Assembly (NCBI GenBank): GCA_027574665.1 | Contig: CM050652.1 | Span: forward strand, 39,770,307 to 39,834,306 | DNA length: 64,000 nucleotides | Direction: 5' to 3' | DNA from: Rhynochetos jubatus | Lineage: Eukaryota; Chordata; Aves; Eurypygiformes; Rhynochetidae | Part shown: positions 1 through 13,140 of the stretch, piece after piece | Numbering within the stretch: the first letter of the stretch is position 1 | Layout of the letters: every line of letters begins with the position of its first letter | Program-made: the position numbers and the translations under genes | Notes under the pieces: generated by a model | Seen by the model: only the letters and a program-made list of their open reading frames with translations | What the model was told of the DNA's origin: nothing | The model's database searches: none

Positions 1-1678
1 CCCAGTTTGGAAGGAGCCAAAGAACACATCTGCACAAGTCTAGTACATAGGAATGTTTCTTAGGGAATGGGAGACTGTGTGTCTATATGTATATACACAG
101 ACATCTGGAGAGGTATGCTGAGAACAGAGAAAGTAAAAAGTCAGGGAAAATATATTAGTTACTGAAGTGCTACAGGAAAATGTGGGAAGTTTATCCATGT
201 CCAATGTGTGGAAATTACTGCACTTAAATGTTACATTGTGGTGAAGGAGGTTAGGGCAAAGGTATTTATGAATGGATATGTATAGTCATACATGGAATGA
301 CTATCCATGGAATGGATAGTCAAAAAAGAAACAAAAAATGGCCTCCAGATTTCTTATTTTACTGAATGTTGGTGTTTTATTTTTAAATAGATTACTTTAA
401 GTGTTGTCAAAAGCCAGGAAAAATAAAAGGCAATGACCACATTCTGTAACAGTAACTAATATCAGTGCCTGGCAGAAAGATTTAAATAGTAAAAATAATC
501 ACTGTTATATGTAGAAATATTCAACCTTCAAAAAATAGTACATGGAATAACCAGACTGGACTGAAAATTTTGAATTCTAAATTCATTTCACTAAAAATCT
601 TTCATTAAAAGTAGGCCTCAGAGACACAAAAAATTTTTCTAAATAATGTATACAGACAATAAAAATATTTTTGGGGAAGCAATGATGACTTTACCTATGG
701 AGACTTTTTTCAAGTCCTGTTCATGTGGGGTGTAACACCATGAAAGTGATGACTTCCATGACATGATACTTGGTCAAATTCAACATGAACCATTTCTTGA
801 TTGTTGACTTGTCAGTGACAAAATTGTCATTTTGAAGTTACACTAGAGAGCTGGTATCTTGCTGCAGACGTGTCTTCCCTTCTAATTAATATCTTGGGTT
901 CCTCTGGCAAATATATTTGTAATGGCAATTCTGACAGAATATGGTTGACTTCCCCACAGCCCCAGTGTTCTGTTTATGAGTGACAGAAGTTGTATACAGG
1001 GATGAGAATGTTTTCCACAACAGATAAGGGTAAAGGTGTAAATAAATAGGCAAAACTAATACAATATATTATTGTGATTTTGTCTTCTCTTCAATTAATG
1101 GCAGAGTTTACTTTCAGTTTGGTACTTGGAGGGTAGTAGATAATACACCTACAATTTTGTTTATTTACCTTTTGTTTACTGATTTTGTAAAATGAACTAT
1201 TGGGTCAATTAAATATACTCTTAGGAAACCTCCATTTTCCCCCATCAGTCCCAGCCATGATAAAAGTCATCCTTGGGCCTTAATCTTGTTCCCTTAGGAA
1301 TATAACTCTAAGAATCTCCATTTATCTCTATGGTTGTGTCTGAGCTTATTTTATGTTTTCTCAGGAAGGCATGTCTAAATGTTAGCAGTTGGGGATTTTA
1401 CTTTGCACCCAGTCTTCAGTAAGTGGTTGCTATTGTGAATCATAGATGAAGTTCTGGTGCTTTTTACTCTTTGCAACAGCGTGATAAAGGCAAGTCACAA
1501 AGTAATGGCATTTTTTGCTGCTTAAGGTATGTAAAGATATTATTTTTTGCTAGAAACCCCAAGACTCTGTATAATATGCAGTAGGTTAGAGACTGTTTTC
1601 TTCTTCCTGTTAACACAACAGAGTTTTATATACACATGCTACATGCATCCATGCACATAAATTTCTAAACATATTCGT

Positions 1679-2128
1679 ATGAAAACAGATTCATTTTATA
1701 AGCACGACAGACGCTTTATGGAAGTGGCTGTGTTTTGGTTATGGTCCATTTCACTGAAGCTTCACAGAATGAACTGTGTAGCTGATGCAGAGTTCAGTGG
1801 TTTGGCAAAAATTCACTGTTTTGTGGAGGCAGCAGGAAGCCACGTTAGTTCTGAGGTGACACTGTCTTGGTGGCAGACAGACATGTTACCCCAGACTCCA
1901 GATAACCAAGGGATGGAATGGGCAGCAACTGCACTTCAAGCCCTCAAATTTCTCAGGAAATTCATAAATAACTTTTATCTTCTGGGTCCATTTTATCTTT
2001 TAATACCTAAGATGAAAAAAAAACCCTTTTACAAAGTCATGAATAAATATTTTAAAACAAAATATAAGGAATTACTACAACAATTTCCTAATTATATGTT
2101 GCTCCCATTTGTAGTATCTGTCAAATGA
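1679..2128 (+). other. 149-codon open frame, probably not a gene
   Basis: This is the longest ATG-initiated frame in the first 10 kb. The predicted protein has no signal peptide, no repeat and no motif I recognise, and its second half is rich in Lys, Phe and Tyr, as expected from translating AT-rich DNA. I see no promoter, splice or poly-A context that would single it out. In 64 kb read in six frames, a frame of about 150 codons is near the upper end of what chance gives. I list it because it is long, not because I believe it is coding. Confidence 0.1.
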
Positions 2129-3192
2129 TAGCTATAGATCTATAGGGAAACAAATGGACTTATAATAACTGACTACTAATACATGAGAAGCAAAGTTAAG
2201 CAGAAAATATTTCTATTAATTGAGGAACTATTTTTTTAGCAATGCTGAAGCAACTTCTTTATTAAAGTGAAGAAAACAAAATTAGTGCTCTGAAGATTCT
2301 TAAGGAAATAGCACTGTATTAGAGTTACTTTTATTATGCATATAATTTTAAAAATACTGTAATACTTCTTTTAAGAACTACCAAAAAACGGTTCATTTGA
2401 AATTAAACTTCTATTACATTTTTATATAATTACTGAGATACATTATAACATTAAATAAATGTAAAAAGTTGTTGACTTTAAAAAATATATTCTCTGTGAG
2501 TATGACCATGGAATTGCTGCATACGCTACACATTTTAACATACACCATTATCATGTATTGGTCAGCTGTAGGTGCTGTTAAGATCATCCTAACTCATACT
2601 GAACAGGTAAAAAGGTGTTCAGCATCCCAACAGATCCACAAGTGAATGGAACATGGTCTTTCCTTCATGAGATCACGCAGGACTCCCTTAGCTGATGAGT
2701 CCAAAGGAACTCCATTTTGCTGTGCTGTGCTCATGGGGAGTTACTTCATAAGTTTTATCTTTCTTCTTTTGGTGAAAACATTTTAGTAGCCATTTTACTG
2801 ATCTACTCCAGTATTACAAAACCTGGTTTAAACCCTATTTTTGTCAATTTCAAGGTGAAATAATGACAATGCAAAGGGAAATAGAGGCATTTTTGCAAAA
2901 CCAACATAATCTGTGACTCTTCTACAAATGTGGACACTTTTTGCATATTCTTATTCCAGTAGTCATAGCGGGGGGGTTCTTAGGTTTTATTAGGGGGATG
3001 CAGTTCATTTGTTTTCTGACACATCGTTTCTTCATTTAATGGCAGTGATAATGTATTGAAACTTCTTTTTTCAGCATCCATAAATTACTTCTTTTGGTCA
3101 AAAATTTGCAACACAAGCAAAGAAACCTGGCATTCATTATTGTTTTTGTGGCATCCAGCCTACAAAACAGACACTGGAAATTATCTGCAGGT

Positions 3193-3234
3193 CATTAAAG
3201 GACTCAGGCAGAACATTAAAGGACTCAGGCAGTG
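3193..3234. repeat. 21-bp direct tandem duplication
   Basis: Two adjacent 21-bp copies, each starting CATTAAAGGACTCAGGCAG, lie at 3193-3213 and 3214-3234 and differ only in the last two bases. This is a simple local duplication, probably from replication slippage. Confidence 0.85.
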
Positions 3235-6200
3235 TATCATGTGTGCACCTCTCTTCAAAATGAGTAGCAGCGAATGAAGTACCATACTTCTTGTTTCTAT
3301 TAACAGTGACACGACCAGCTGTTCAGTGGTCTTCAGTGTACTGAATGCAGCCTAGGATCTCCACAGAAAATATTCAGAAGACAATTTTGTCACACTCAGT
3401 GCTTTCCAGAAGAAAAATTTAAATAATTTTGGTAAGGGGTTTGAGGAGCATGTCATCCTCCTAGTAGTCACATGAGTACTGATGATGCATGTTAAAACAG
3501 AATATAGACATGGGCTCCTATCAGCAACAAGCAATTGTTGAGACATTACTGTGAAGAGACATGAGGAGGTTATATTCAAGCTGGGGCTAAGCAAGAAAGA
3601 CAAGCAATGGTTTGAGAAACCAAGGTCTTAGGCAGCAGGTTTCTATAATGCATAAAAGTGTAGTATCTATGTACCTATGCAATAGTATCCTTATCTTTAC
3701 TTTCATTGCTAATTCAGACTGCTCTTCATCTCATCTCACTTGAGTGTTGGTACCTTGCTTCCCTCTGTATTTTTTGTAAAAGATTACGAATCTCTAGAAT
3801 TTAATTCACCAATCCTCTCTTAGATGACAAGGTACCTGGATGTGCCTCTCTTCCTTCTCAGCAGAAGAGGAAGTATCTGACACAACTAGCTTACATTAGA
3901 TGACAGATGCTTGGCAAGGTGGATCTCTCCTCTGTGTCTACATCTTCCCTAAGATTAACAGGCATCAGCCTTAGAGGAGTGCATTGGTCAGCATCTACAA
4001 ATCACTGAGTCAGTTGTTATTAAGTTTACCAAAAATGATAATTTTTCCTACTCATTTTTTGTTTTATATTCTACTGTTGAAGCATTTCTTAAGGAATTAG
4101 AAAAACAACTTCTATGCCCTCGTCAGCCTACATGTCCCCAAGTCAAAAAAAGTTTTCCATCAGAAGGTAACATAGGAACTGGGCAAAGTTCCCATTTCAG
4201 ACCAAGTTCCCATGCATGTGAGAGGCAGTATCCGTGGTTTAAGATCAACCCTGCACTCGTGTGTGGAGACAGTCCAGGGAGAACAGTGTGTCTGATCTGA
4301 CCCCAGGAGTACTTCAGCTTCCTATCCATCCCTACCTCCATCAAGTTACAGAAACCAGGAAAAAAACTCAGTGCGGGAAGTGGCTTCATGCTCTGAATTC
4401 GTAAGATCTTACAAGGTACTTAACTGCAAGCCAGCAACAGAAACCTGAGTTCAGGTGGACTTTTACAACATATATCATTTCTTGCATGTCTTACTGGTGA
4501 GCAGAAGGATCCCAGGAGTCAATGCATTAGTGCCTCTTCTAACAACTAACTTCGTGCAAAGCACTGAGGATACAATGGACAAAGTTAGCACTGCAAAACC
4601 CACTTGCATACCTGGGATTTATCATGCCAACATCCCTTCATGAATATCAGCCTAAACAATTACATTTCCATAGGCTTAAGTAAATCACATTCCCCCTCTT
4701 CCTGCTGTGGCATTTGCATTTAACTAGACCTTCTCATTGGTGGTACCACTATGAAATAATTGATATTCCTATTAGAAGATCTCTACTTCTTTAATTTTCT
4801 CTCTGAGGAAATTTATCTAGGCATAAACCTGTTTGCGTTTTCAATATATCTCTGTCTAGGCTTTCGATTACAGCAGACTTGGGAATTCTTGGCAAACAAC
4901 TTTGAAAGGTTATTTGCAATTAGCGTTCATAATGTAGCTAATTCTAACAATGAAGTTAAATTCACCTTCCTGGCCCTCAAGTGACTTTCAAGAAAAATTC
5001 CCGATAAAATTCATAACTTTTTTAATACTTGTTTTAATCTATTGCTCCCAATGCAATGCTAGGCATCTCTCCAGATTTTTTTTTGTCAAATATTAATTTC
5101 TGTCTGTGAATAATTTCTGAAGAAGAAGTAATGGAACCATAATTACCAAAACATACTGAAAAAAAAAAAAAAAAGTAGTTATGTGAAACTTAATGCATTC
5201 TTCTGGTATATACATCACTCTACTGAAGCAATGAATAAGCCCATTAGAACAACATCTGTATTAAGAGGTAATAAGGATCAATAGGAAGAAAGCTCTAATG
5301 TGAAACAGGTAATGCTGAGGATTAGATGTCGAACAGCTGCGTATATTTCAGTTCCTACATGTAAACAGAAATACCCATTACTCCCATAATAAATATATAT
5401 TTTCATTTACATTCAGGTACTGAAATAGACATACACATAGATATTACAGATATAGGTATGGATATAGGTATAGATGTAGAAATATGCACATTTCAGCTCT
5501 ATGTTTTACTGCTACTGTGATCACATTACTCACATTCTTAAGTAAAACTCTTATACCATTTGTCTGGTTGTGCCATCACAATGTTACAAAATACTTGTAT
5601 GCTGTTCTTTGTCATGATTGTTCATTATACTTTAATGCACTTCTATTTACATTCAAGTATAGCTAATATGAATTATATCCTGATTAGTCAGGTTTTAATT
5701 TGCAGATTTATAGCCTCTGTTTTGGCTACAAATTCTAGGATTTGATTCAAAGCCCAGTAAATAGGAATGGTTAAGAAAGCCACTAAAGAAGGACCTTTTT
5801 TATCCAAATTAAATTATTAATGTGCATGTGTGCTCCCTAGGAGTACTGAAGTCCACAAAGAACAGACTGGTGGTACCCAATGCAGAGATAATTGTAGTTT
5901 ATTGATTTCATGGTCATTGCCCCAATTCTTGGTTATACACCCTGTGCTTTTGTGGAAAGGGTATTAGGGGCTCTTATAACAGCATTTCACTGACCTTTAG
6001 GAAACCTTTTCACCATAGCAGGCATATGCCAAGTTAGATATAGGTATGAATCTGTCCAAAGAAACCATTCTTCTCCCTTAGTGTGATCCACGAAGAACCA
6101 CTGCCTTCCTGAATTAAGAAATCACGTTCTCCCTTTGCAAAACAGAGATGCTGACATTTCAAACTCTGTGGTCTTTTCCAATCTTTCATCAAACACAAAT

Positions 6201-6938
6201 AGGTCCAAAGATAAGACTGGTAAACACTGAGCACTTAGTAACAGCAGTGAGTGTTTCTTGATTAGAGATATGAATCAAATATATGGAAAATGGTAGAAAG
6301 ATAGTTATTTGCTTGCCCAGGCACAAGTTTGCTTTGAGTGCTTCTCACAAAACTACAAGAGATGTAATAACTGATGCAAGGATTGCCTTGGTGCTTAAAA
6401 GAGTGAAAAAGCCACCATCTGTCAGAATAAGCCCTGACCGTTTTCAGTATTTGTGTGAAGGAAAAATCCAGTGAGAGTAAAAGCATATGGACAGAGCAGC
6501 CAACAAACCTTTAAGTTCAACTTATATCATTCTTCCTTCCTTTTTTTTGCCTGACTATTGCTTTGATGTCAGTCAATGCCTTTTAAAATATCTGGATAAA
6601 TATTATGGCAACAGTAAGCTCAAGCAAATAAAGTGTGAAATATACTGATGTTAAAAATCACCTAATAATCTATTCACATATCAGGCTTAAAAATGTTCAC
6701 AGAAAAGAAATATTTTGTTTATGTTCAGTTATTTATCTATGTCTATCAGTCACTCTATATGACTTATTTTCAATCAAACAGTGGGATGTCTAAAGTCAGC
6801 AGTTCCAGATAGCCTTAATTTGATTTTTTTTCCTTCTAGCTCAGCAAAGACCTTTAATTTGCTTTCAGTGCCCATGATATAAAACTTAAAATACTAACAT
6901 TTATCCACTATATGTGTGTGCCTCTGAGTACATTAAGG

Positions 6939-7269
6939 CTATGTCTGTATTTGCAAATAGTGCAGCCCAGTGGGAGCAGATTTGTGCAGTGCAGCAGTTG
7001 GTGCTCAGGGCTGATGCCCATGCCAAATGCATTTCAAAGGGTTTCACTGCAGACCACCTCTAGCCCAGTGCCACAGCCTGGATGCTTGTTAGCAGCTGGA
7101 GCTCATTAGATGAACCTCTGGGATGCATTTTCCAGCTTAGGTTCATCCAAAAGGAACCCAGTTAGCATGCTTCAAGACAGCTTTACAGTGTGAACTAAAG
7201 CAGGGTACGTGAGGCTCATCACGGCATTGCTTTCAAAGTGCACTTCTGATCCAAACCCAGACACTAATG
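6939..7269. mobile_element. Possible decayed non-autonomous DNA transposon
   Basis: The left edge (from 6939, CTATGTCTGTATTTGC) and the reverse complement of the right edge (7239-7269, reading TAGTGTCTGGGTTTGG) share a TGTCTG core followed by a TTTG block. Together they look like degenerate terminal inverted repeats about 25 bp long. The interior is more GC-rich and less repetitive than its surroundings. Ancient hAT- or Harbinger-like miniature elements starting with a 'TATGTCTACA'-type terminus are known from archosaurs and turtles, and this could be one. No target-site duplication is clear and no transposase is present. The call rests on weak terminal similarity only. Confidence 0.25.
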
Positions 7270-9804
7270 TAAAGGCACCTATTGAATTTAGCTGAAGCAC
7301 TTATCCAACAATGGCTAATAAGGGAAACAAACATCTGGGCAGGCAATGTGTCACACAAAGAGACGGGGTATCATGACCTTTTATCAAAAAGTGACAAACA
7401 TTAAAACAACAAACTTTTTTTTTCTGAATAAGATGTCTTTATTTTCACTTATTTTAGTCACTATTGGTAAAAGGATCCTCCAGATTTTCACTTGTGTTTC
7501 CCAATTCCATCTGAATCCTGGGTGGCCTGTTAATTTAATTAAGTGACCTTTAGCCTGCTGCTTTGTAAGTCAATATTATCCCTTCAAGTTTTGTAAATCA
7601 TATTACTTTGACCTACAATACATGCCAGCTATCCAAGTGAGACTGTTCTTACTGTCTTTTGCTAAAGGATGCCTTTTGCTAAAGGATGCCTTTTCCTGCC
7701 AGTTCTCCTCAAGAGAAGGACAAATTAGCTGTGGACTTCTTTTTCACTAAGGAATTTTGGCATTCACCACAACTTTCATTGTACTTTGAGATCTCCTTGT
7801 GAACTGTTTTATCTGATTTCTATTATTTCAGTTGTCAGATGTTTGCTTTTTTCTTTTCTTTGTCTCTCTCCTCATTAATCAGACATGCTTCTCTTTCATA
7901 ATGCCTTTCTGTCGCAACAGTTTCCCAGATGTGACTACCTGGGTATGCCTTCTTCTGCCTTACTTAGGCTCTGACTTTCCACATTTCATCTTTTTATAAG
8001 TGCTAAGAGAAAGGCAATGTTAGACTTGAATTTACTGAGTCTGGAAATGCTCTCCATCAATTACCTTCTGTGGTAGTTTATCCAACGCCGCTGCCTTCAT
8101 TTTGTATCAGGGTCCCAGACCCTGCCATCTGTATCTCAGGTTTGTGGAATCCAAACCACCTGCTCCTTGGAAAAACAACATAGTTAATATCTTTAAACCA
8201 TCCTTTTGAAAATGTGACTTTATGAACTGCTAATGTTATTTCATACTTTGCATTTGTAACTACATTTGACTTTAAATCTGGTTAGAGGTTAAGTTTTCTC
8301 AATTTAAGTGTGAATAAGAAAAGTAAGAATTGTACCTGGACAAATATGAACTTAATAATTTATTAAAATTCAATGTATATTTTTTCTCAGGTAAACCTGA
8401 AACTAGGAAGGACTTGACATCATTCCCCTAAGATTCTCGTGCATGCAATTTTCATTGCAGGTTATGAATCTCTCCCTGATCGACTTAATTTCTGAAAGCA
8501 GTTCTCAAAACAAGCCAACTGGTTTTATAAAGCAACATCTGTTACCTCCTCTGTTCAGGACTACTTTGGATGCTCCTCATTGTTGATAAACACACATAAA
8601 ACAACTGTATTTATTTGTTTTGGGGAACTGGAAGAGGTATAATGGAATTCAGGTTAACTGACAAAAGAACAAGGGAAAAACTTCCATCTGAAGTTTATGT
8701 TAATATTAAATTATTTTGTGCTGTTTCAGTTATGCGTGCATACGATAAAGTTACTTTGTGACAAAACAAAGGAAAGTTCTTCCTTACAAAGTAAGCCAAA
8801 ATCAGTCTTTTCACTTTACAATGTTAAAAAGTTTCAGAAAATTTTGAAAATAATTGAAAGTAACTAAAGAAAGTGATAAATTGGTTAGTGATCATCGTGG
8901 TTTGTGTTCAATCTTGAACAAAGGAAATAAGGTCTATTTTTCTTGGGTGACTTATAATTTCTTAACTTGAATGCATTTTCTTGTTTCTAATTTTTATATT
9001 AAGTAACATGATTTACAGAACCAGCATACTTTGTAGATTCATTGCATGTGTTATAAAATATGTTTAATTTTTAATATATGCAGGATCTGGGGTTTAAAAC
9101 TTATTAAGATCATCCCTTTCCAGAAGATGTTATGCTTCTGTACCCATGATACAGTCTGTGTAAACATAACTGCAGAGTTAAGAATCCTTCCAAAATTCTA
9201 AACCAAATGAAGAAACAAATAAGAATAAAGACCAAATCTTCCACATATGTGGATGCAAACATGTAAGCAGGACAGAACTCTGAGGAACAGGATGATTCTT
9301 TAGAAGTTAACAGACGTATCCAAACAGAACCCAGAGAAACAGCCCATGTGCTCAATTATTACTTCAATACAGAAATATAAAGAGATGCCATCAAACGTAA
9401 TGAAAAGTCTAATATTTGTCCAGTAAATAACTCCTTTTAGATATGTAACTGTTGCAAAACATCAGTTATTTATTGTAAAAATGTCAATGTTAAATTCCTT
9501 AGCAATTAATAACAAACAATAAACACTTTCTGAATTTTATAGGGTAATCTGACATAGAAATATTGTTCATAGCTTTTATTCTTTCCACATCAGTGGCAGC
9601 TAACTTTAGTTTCATAAATCTCAAAATGTCACTGCTATGTATGCTTATTCTGAACTTTTCTTTGGTATGGAACAAATTGTTCTGGTTCAGATTATGCAAT
9701 ATATAAAGCATTTTTCTTGAAGTGCAACATGCAATTTGAATACCTGCATTTTTTCAAGCAAACCAGTAAAATTAATATAGATAGTGTGGGACTAGATATC
9801 ATAA
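7270..9804. other. AT-rich non-coding stretch
   Basis: No gene is recognised. It contains a 17-bp tandem duplication (7656-7689) and a pyrimidine tract running into CAG/GTAAAC at 8388-8396. The rest is unique AT-rich sequence. Confidence 0.55.
7656..7689. repeat. 17-bp direct tandem duplication
   Basis: The unit CTTTTGCTAAAGGATGC occurs twice in immediate succession (7656-7672 and 7673-7689) and is followed by a partial third copy, CTTTT. It is a slippage-type local duplication. Confidence 0.85.
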
Positions 9805-10014
9805 TAGATATAAGGAAGAATTTTTTTTTTACCATAAGGGTGGTAAAACACTGGAAAAGGTTTGCCCAGAGAGGTGGTAGATGACCCATCCCTGGAAACT
9901 TTCAAGGTCAGGTTGGATGGGGCTCTGAGAAACCTAATCTAGTTGAAGATGTGCCTGATCATTGCAGGAAGGTTGGACTATCCTCCAGCCCAAACAATTC
10001 TATGTTTCTATGAT
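9805..10014 (+). mobile_element. CR1 LINE, 3' end only
   Basis: The sequence matches the last part of CR1 ORF2 plus the 3' UTR. It has the 'ggtggtaaaacactgga' block, then 'ttgcccagagaggtggtaga', then the 'ccatccctggaaact' block, and ends in the short terminal repeats ATTCTATG/TTCTATG. There is no poly-A tail, as is normal for CR1. It is severely 5'-truncated and lacks a piece just before the terminal repeats. Substitutions are frequent, so this is an older copy than those at 28 and 49 kb. Confidence 0.9.
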
Positions 10015-10708
10015 AGCACTGTGTAAGGCTCAGGATGGACCACGAAGAAACCTTCAGCAGGAAGCCTTTAATGTAACAGGTAGAAGTCAAAGGAGTCCTA
10101 TTCAGTTTCCCTAGTTCTTTGTCCAGATCCAGCAATCTTTTTGGAGTGTAGGCTCAGATCCTGAAATTTTACAACAAAGTATGCTCTTCATTATTTTCCC
10201 TATAATAAATACATGTCTCAGTCTGCTTAGTATGATGCAATTCCTGGCAACCTGTTGCTCTGTGCCTGTAGTAGCCATGGTCATTTCTTCCCTGTGATGC
10301 ACATTCTGTCTGACATTGATTCACTCTTATTTTCCTACTCTGCACTGAGCATGTGGATGTCCTTTGGATCCGATTCACCCTCACTGAAGAAAAGCGCAAA
10401 TGGCAACTTCCTGTGTCCACAAAAAGGCCACTCATTGAATAACTATCCTTCCAAACTTCATATCACACCCAGAGAGCAGACAACTACTTCTCACAGGAGC
10501 TAACATTAGTTTCTGAGAATACTACTGCATATTTGCATAGCTGCCCAGTGATTTTGGCACTGTTCTGGCTTATTACAAATACAGCTGGTTTTGATCTCAA
10601 GCCCAAAGTTGTCTCTCTGTGAAGCAAGCAAAAGATTTGAGGATTAAGCATGTATATGACATATTACTTGTCTGAAGTTGAAATGAGATTTTGGACATTT
10701 TGAGACTT
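10015..10708. other. Unique spacer between two CR1 copies
   Basis: No gene or repeat is recognised. It carries overlapping short open frames on both strands, none with a known motif. Confidence 0.5.
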
Positions 10709-11068
10709 GTTCAGTACTAAGAAGAAAAGGCTAAGGAGAAATGTTATTGTTGTCTTCAGATGCCTAATGAAAAACTATAATGAAGACAGAGACAGACCCT
10801 TCTTGGGGATTTACAGTAAGAGGACAAGAAGCAACAGACACAGGTTCCCAGAAGGGAAATCCCATATAAACATAAGGAAAGTTTATCACCATGACAGTGC
10901 TAAAACTGTGGAACGGGTTGCCCAGAAAGGCTGGGGAGTCTCCATCCTTGTGGGTCTTCAGGACTTAACAAAACATCCTGAGCAGCAGACCTACCTTGAG
11001 AGGGAGGTTGGCCCAAATGACCCAGAAAAATCCCTTCCAACCTGCTTTATTATTCTCTGATTTTATGA
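10709..11068 (+). mobile_element. CR1 LINE 3' fragment, old subfamily
   Basis: This is a diverged CR1 3' region. The start resembles 'cagcctggagaagagaaggct'. It then keeps 'aagaggacaagaagc', the 'gtggaacgggttgcccag' block, a 'gagggaggttggcc' segment, and the end 'cttccaacctgc..tattctctgattttatga', which is a worn form of the CR1 terminal repeat. A 117-codon frame (10707-11060) runs through it, but it is chance openness over degenerate LINE sequence. The many differences from the other copies imply an old insertion. The subfamily differs from that of the 9.8 kb copy. Confidence 0.85.
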
Positions 11069-11985
11069 AAGAGAGCTCCTGTAACTACTTTTGCTGATGA
11101 CTATTGTTTTAACCAATAACAACTGCAAAATAAAGTGATGCTTAGCAAATATGGTGGGAGAAAATATGTAGCCCCACTCATTTGTGCTAGACTCTTTCCT
11201 GCTTCATCCACCATACAGCTGTTTTTTTATAGAAGCAGATGCAGGCTTCACCCTCAGCAGCTTATTTCCTGAAATGTGCATAGGTTAGTCACTCAGCAAA
11301 ACAGACACTGTATTTTCTAACTTTTATTTATATTTTCACAACCATGTTAATGGAAAAACGTGACAGCATCTTATTACAAAGTGTTCCTCAGTGCAGATAA
11401 TATCTAGACACGTGCTTTATAAAAAGTCTTGCAAGAACAAATCCTATTCACTGTGAATAATCATGCATCAAGTTTTTAACTGCAGACTGGTTGTAAAATA
11501 TTTTGCCTTTCAGCTCTGTGCTAGCTCTCTTTTGATGCTGACACAGACTAGTTATTAAAAATTCCGCATGAGACAATGTTTCATCTCCTTCAAGAACAGT
11601 GCAGAAGAGTAATACAGAAGTTTAAGACAGCTGAGAGGCTTGGTTTTTTGCATTGTGAGGTGTTATGATGTAGTGAGTACCATGGCTCCTGATGGCCACA
11701 CTGTATCAGAAGCAAAAATGTACCCTTAGTCTGGTCTGAACAAGTACTGTACAGCAGCTTGTAACGGCACTTTTTCCCAGACAACACTACTTCCTAGCTT
11801 TAGCCTGAAAGTCTGCAAAGTGAACAGATATCGTGAAATATTCACAAGCACTTTCTAAACATGCGGGCCATTGTTTCACTTTTTTTGCCTAGTCAAACTA
11901 GTTAACAATGATCTGATTGAAAATTTTCTTTTTTTTTTTTTTTTTCTTTCTTTTCTTCTAAAAGCTCATCTCCACAAACACAAAA
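11069..11985. other. AT-rich non-coding stretch with poly-T run
   Basis: No gene is recognised. A 17-base T run (11929-11945) and pyrimidine-rich sequence sit just upstream of the GT-rich element that follows. Confidence 0.5.
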
Positions 11986-13140
11986 AAGCACGGACGAATA
12001 AGGACAATAACTTAATCAAAGAAAGGGACACCCTGCCTTGGTCTCTCCCAGGGCTATCACGGAAGAGGGATCAGATCCATGGGCTGGGGGTGATACCCAT
12101 CATCATGAGTCAACTGAGAAGGCTCTCTGAGTCACCTTACACACTGAAGGGGTCACTGTCTGGAGTATGGGGCTCACTGTGGGATACAGAGGAAGAGAAG
12201 GTCAGGATTGCACAAGATACTTGATGAGGATCTTAGGGAACAAACCAAAGGCAGGAAAGGGGGGAATTCATGGTGATCTGGGGAGGAACAAGTGCAGGGA
12301 AATGGATGGATAGTGGAATAAAAGGTCACAAGCGAACAGGTCACACCATGCTCTAACTGTTCAACAGTCTGTCTTCTTATTAAACTCCAATTCTAACTAT
12401 TTTTGTGGGTGTAGGCACTCTCTGTTCTGTGTGCATGTGTGAGTATGGAGGTCTAAGTATCAGCAGCTGAAAGTCAGACCACATGTCATACGGGTGAGGG
12501 TGCCAGCAACTAGAGAGACAAGAGTGCACATTGTGTGAGTGAATGATAGTACATAATCACTAGTAAGCATAACTCTCTGGTGAATGGGTTAAGTGACTTA
12601 GGAGTCAGGTATTGGAGCAGCCATGTGTCTGGGCTGGATACTGGAAAGACCATGAGGTCTGCAACAGCAACTGAGGATACCATGGTGCCTGGGAGTCAAC
12701 TAGCCTTAGGTCATAAGTCTTGAACCCTCTATCAGACCTATTTACACGTGTATGTCTCTGTGTGCAAGTAATTGGGTGTCAAGAAGATCCAGGGTATGGA
12801 TAGGCCGTGTGTCTGTGTCTGGACACTGGAGGAATCCAAGGTGCGTGAGTGTGTAGATTTGAGCTCAGGCAGCCATATGGGAACTGGTACCACAGGGGCT
12901 CACTTGATCAGATGCTAGACAGAGAGGAGAAGAGGATGAGGTTGTTGGTGCTGTTTGTGTTTGTGTGAGTATGTATTTTTTCTGCTTGTGTTAATCTGTG
13001 TGGCAGGCTGTGAGTATATGTGTACTCTCTCTGTGGGTGCATGCATGTCTACTGGGAACATAAGCTCAGCCTCGGTACTGTGGATATGGAGCTGCAGCAA
13101 CCTCACATCTATTGTGCTACCAGATTTGGCACATCTTAGA
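11986..13140 (+). mobile_element. Probable LTR-type fossil, GT-rich
   Basis: The base composition changes sharply from AT-rich flanks to a balanced and then GT-rich text. A TATA-like AATAAAAGG lies near 12319. About 60 bases later there is an ATTAAAC poly-A-type signal (12379-12385), followed by a G/T-rich region with many GTGTG words. That order (U3-like, TATA, poly-A signal, GT-rich) is typical of a retroviral LTR, and the text reminds me of avian ERV LTRs. Within the GT-rich part, modules of roughly 180 bp recur (12606-12660 compared with 12790-12845). Boundaries are approximate and no target-site duplication is visible. It looks old and non-functional. The family is not assigned. Confidence 0.35.

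Larger units (their letters stand above)
1..6938. other. AT-rich non-coding stretch
   Basis: I see no recognisable gene, RNA or full transposon here. The stretch is AT-rich, with short poly-A runs (for example 5159-5174) and a degenerate GATATA-like simple stretch near 5440-5480. Open frames are short or lack any recognisable motif. It reads as unique intergenic or intronic DNA. Confidence 0.6.

Noticed and set aside
5159-5174. Poly-A run as a possible retrocopy tail (also 14327-14341 and 44061-44073)
   Set aside because: No AATAAA signal at a fitting distance and no mRNA-like sequence lies upstream of any of the three. Simple A-run growth is sufficient.
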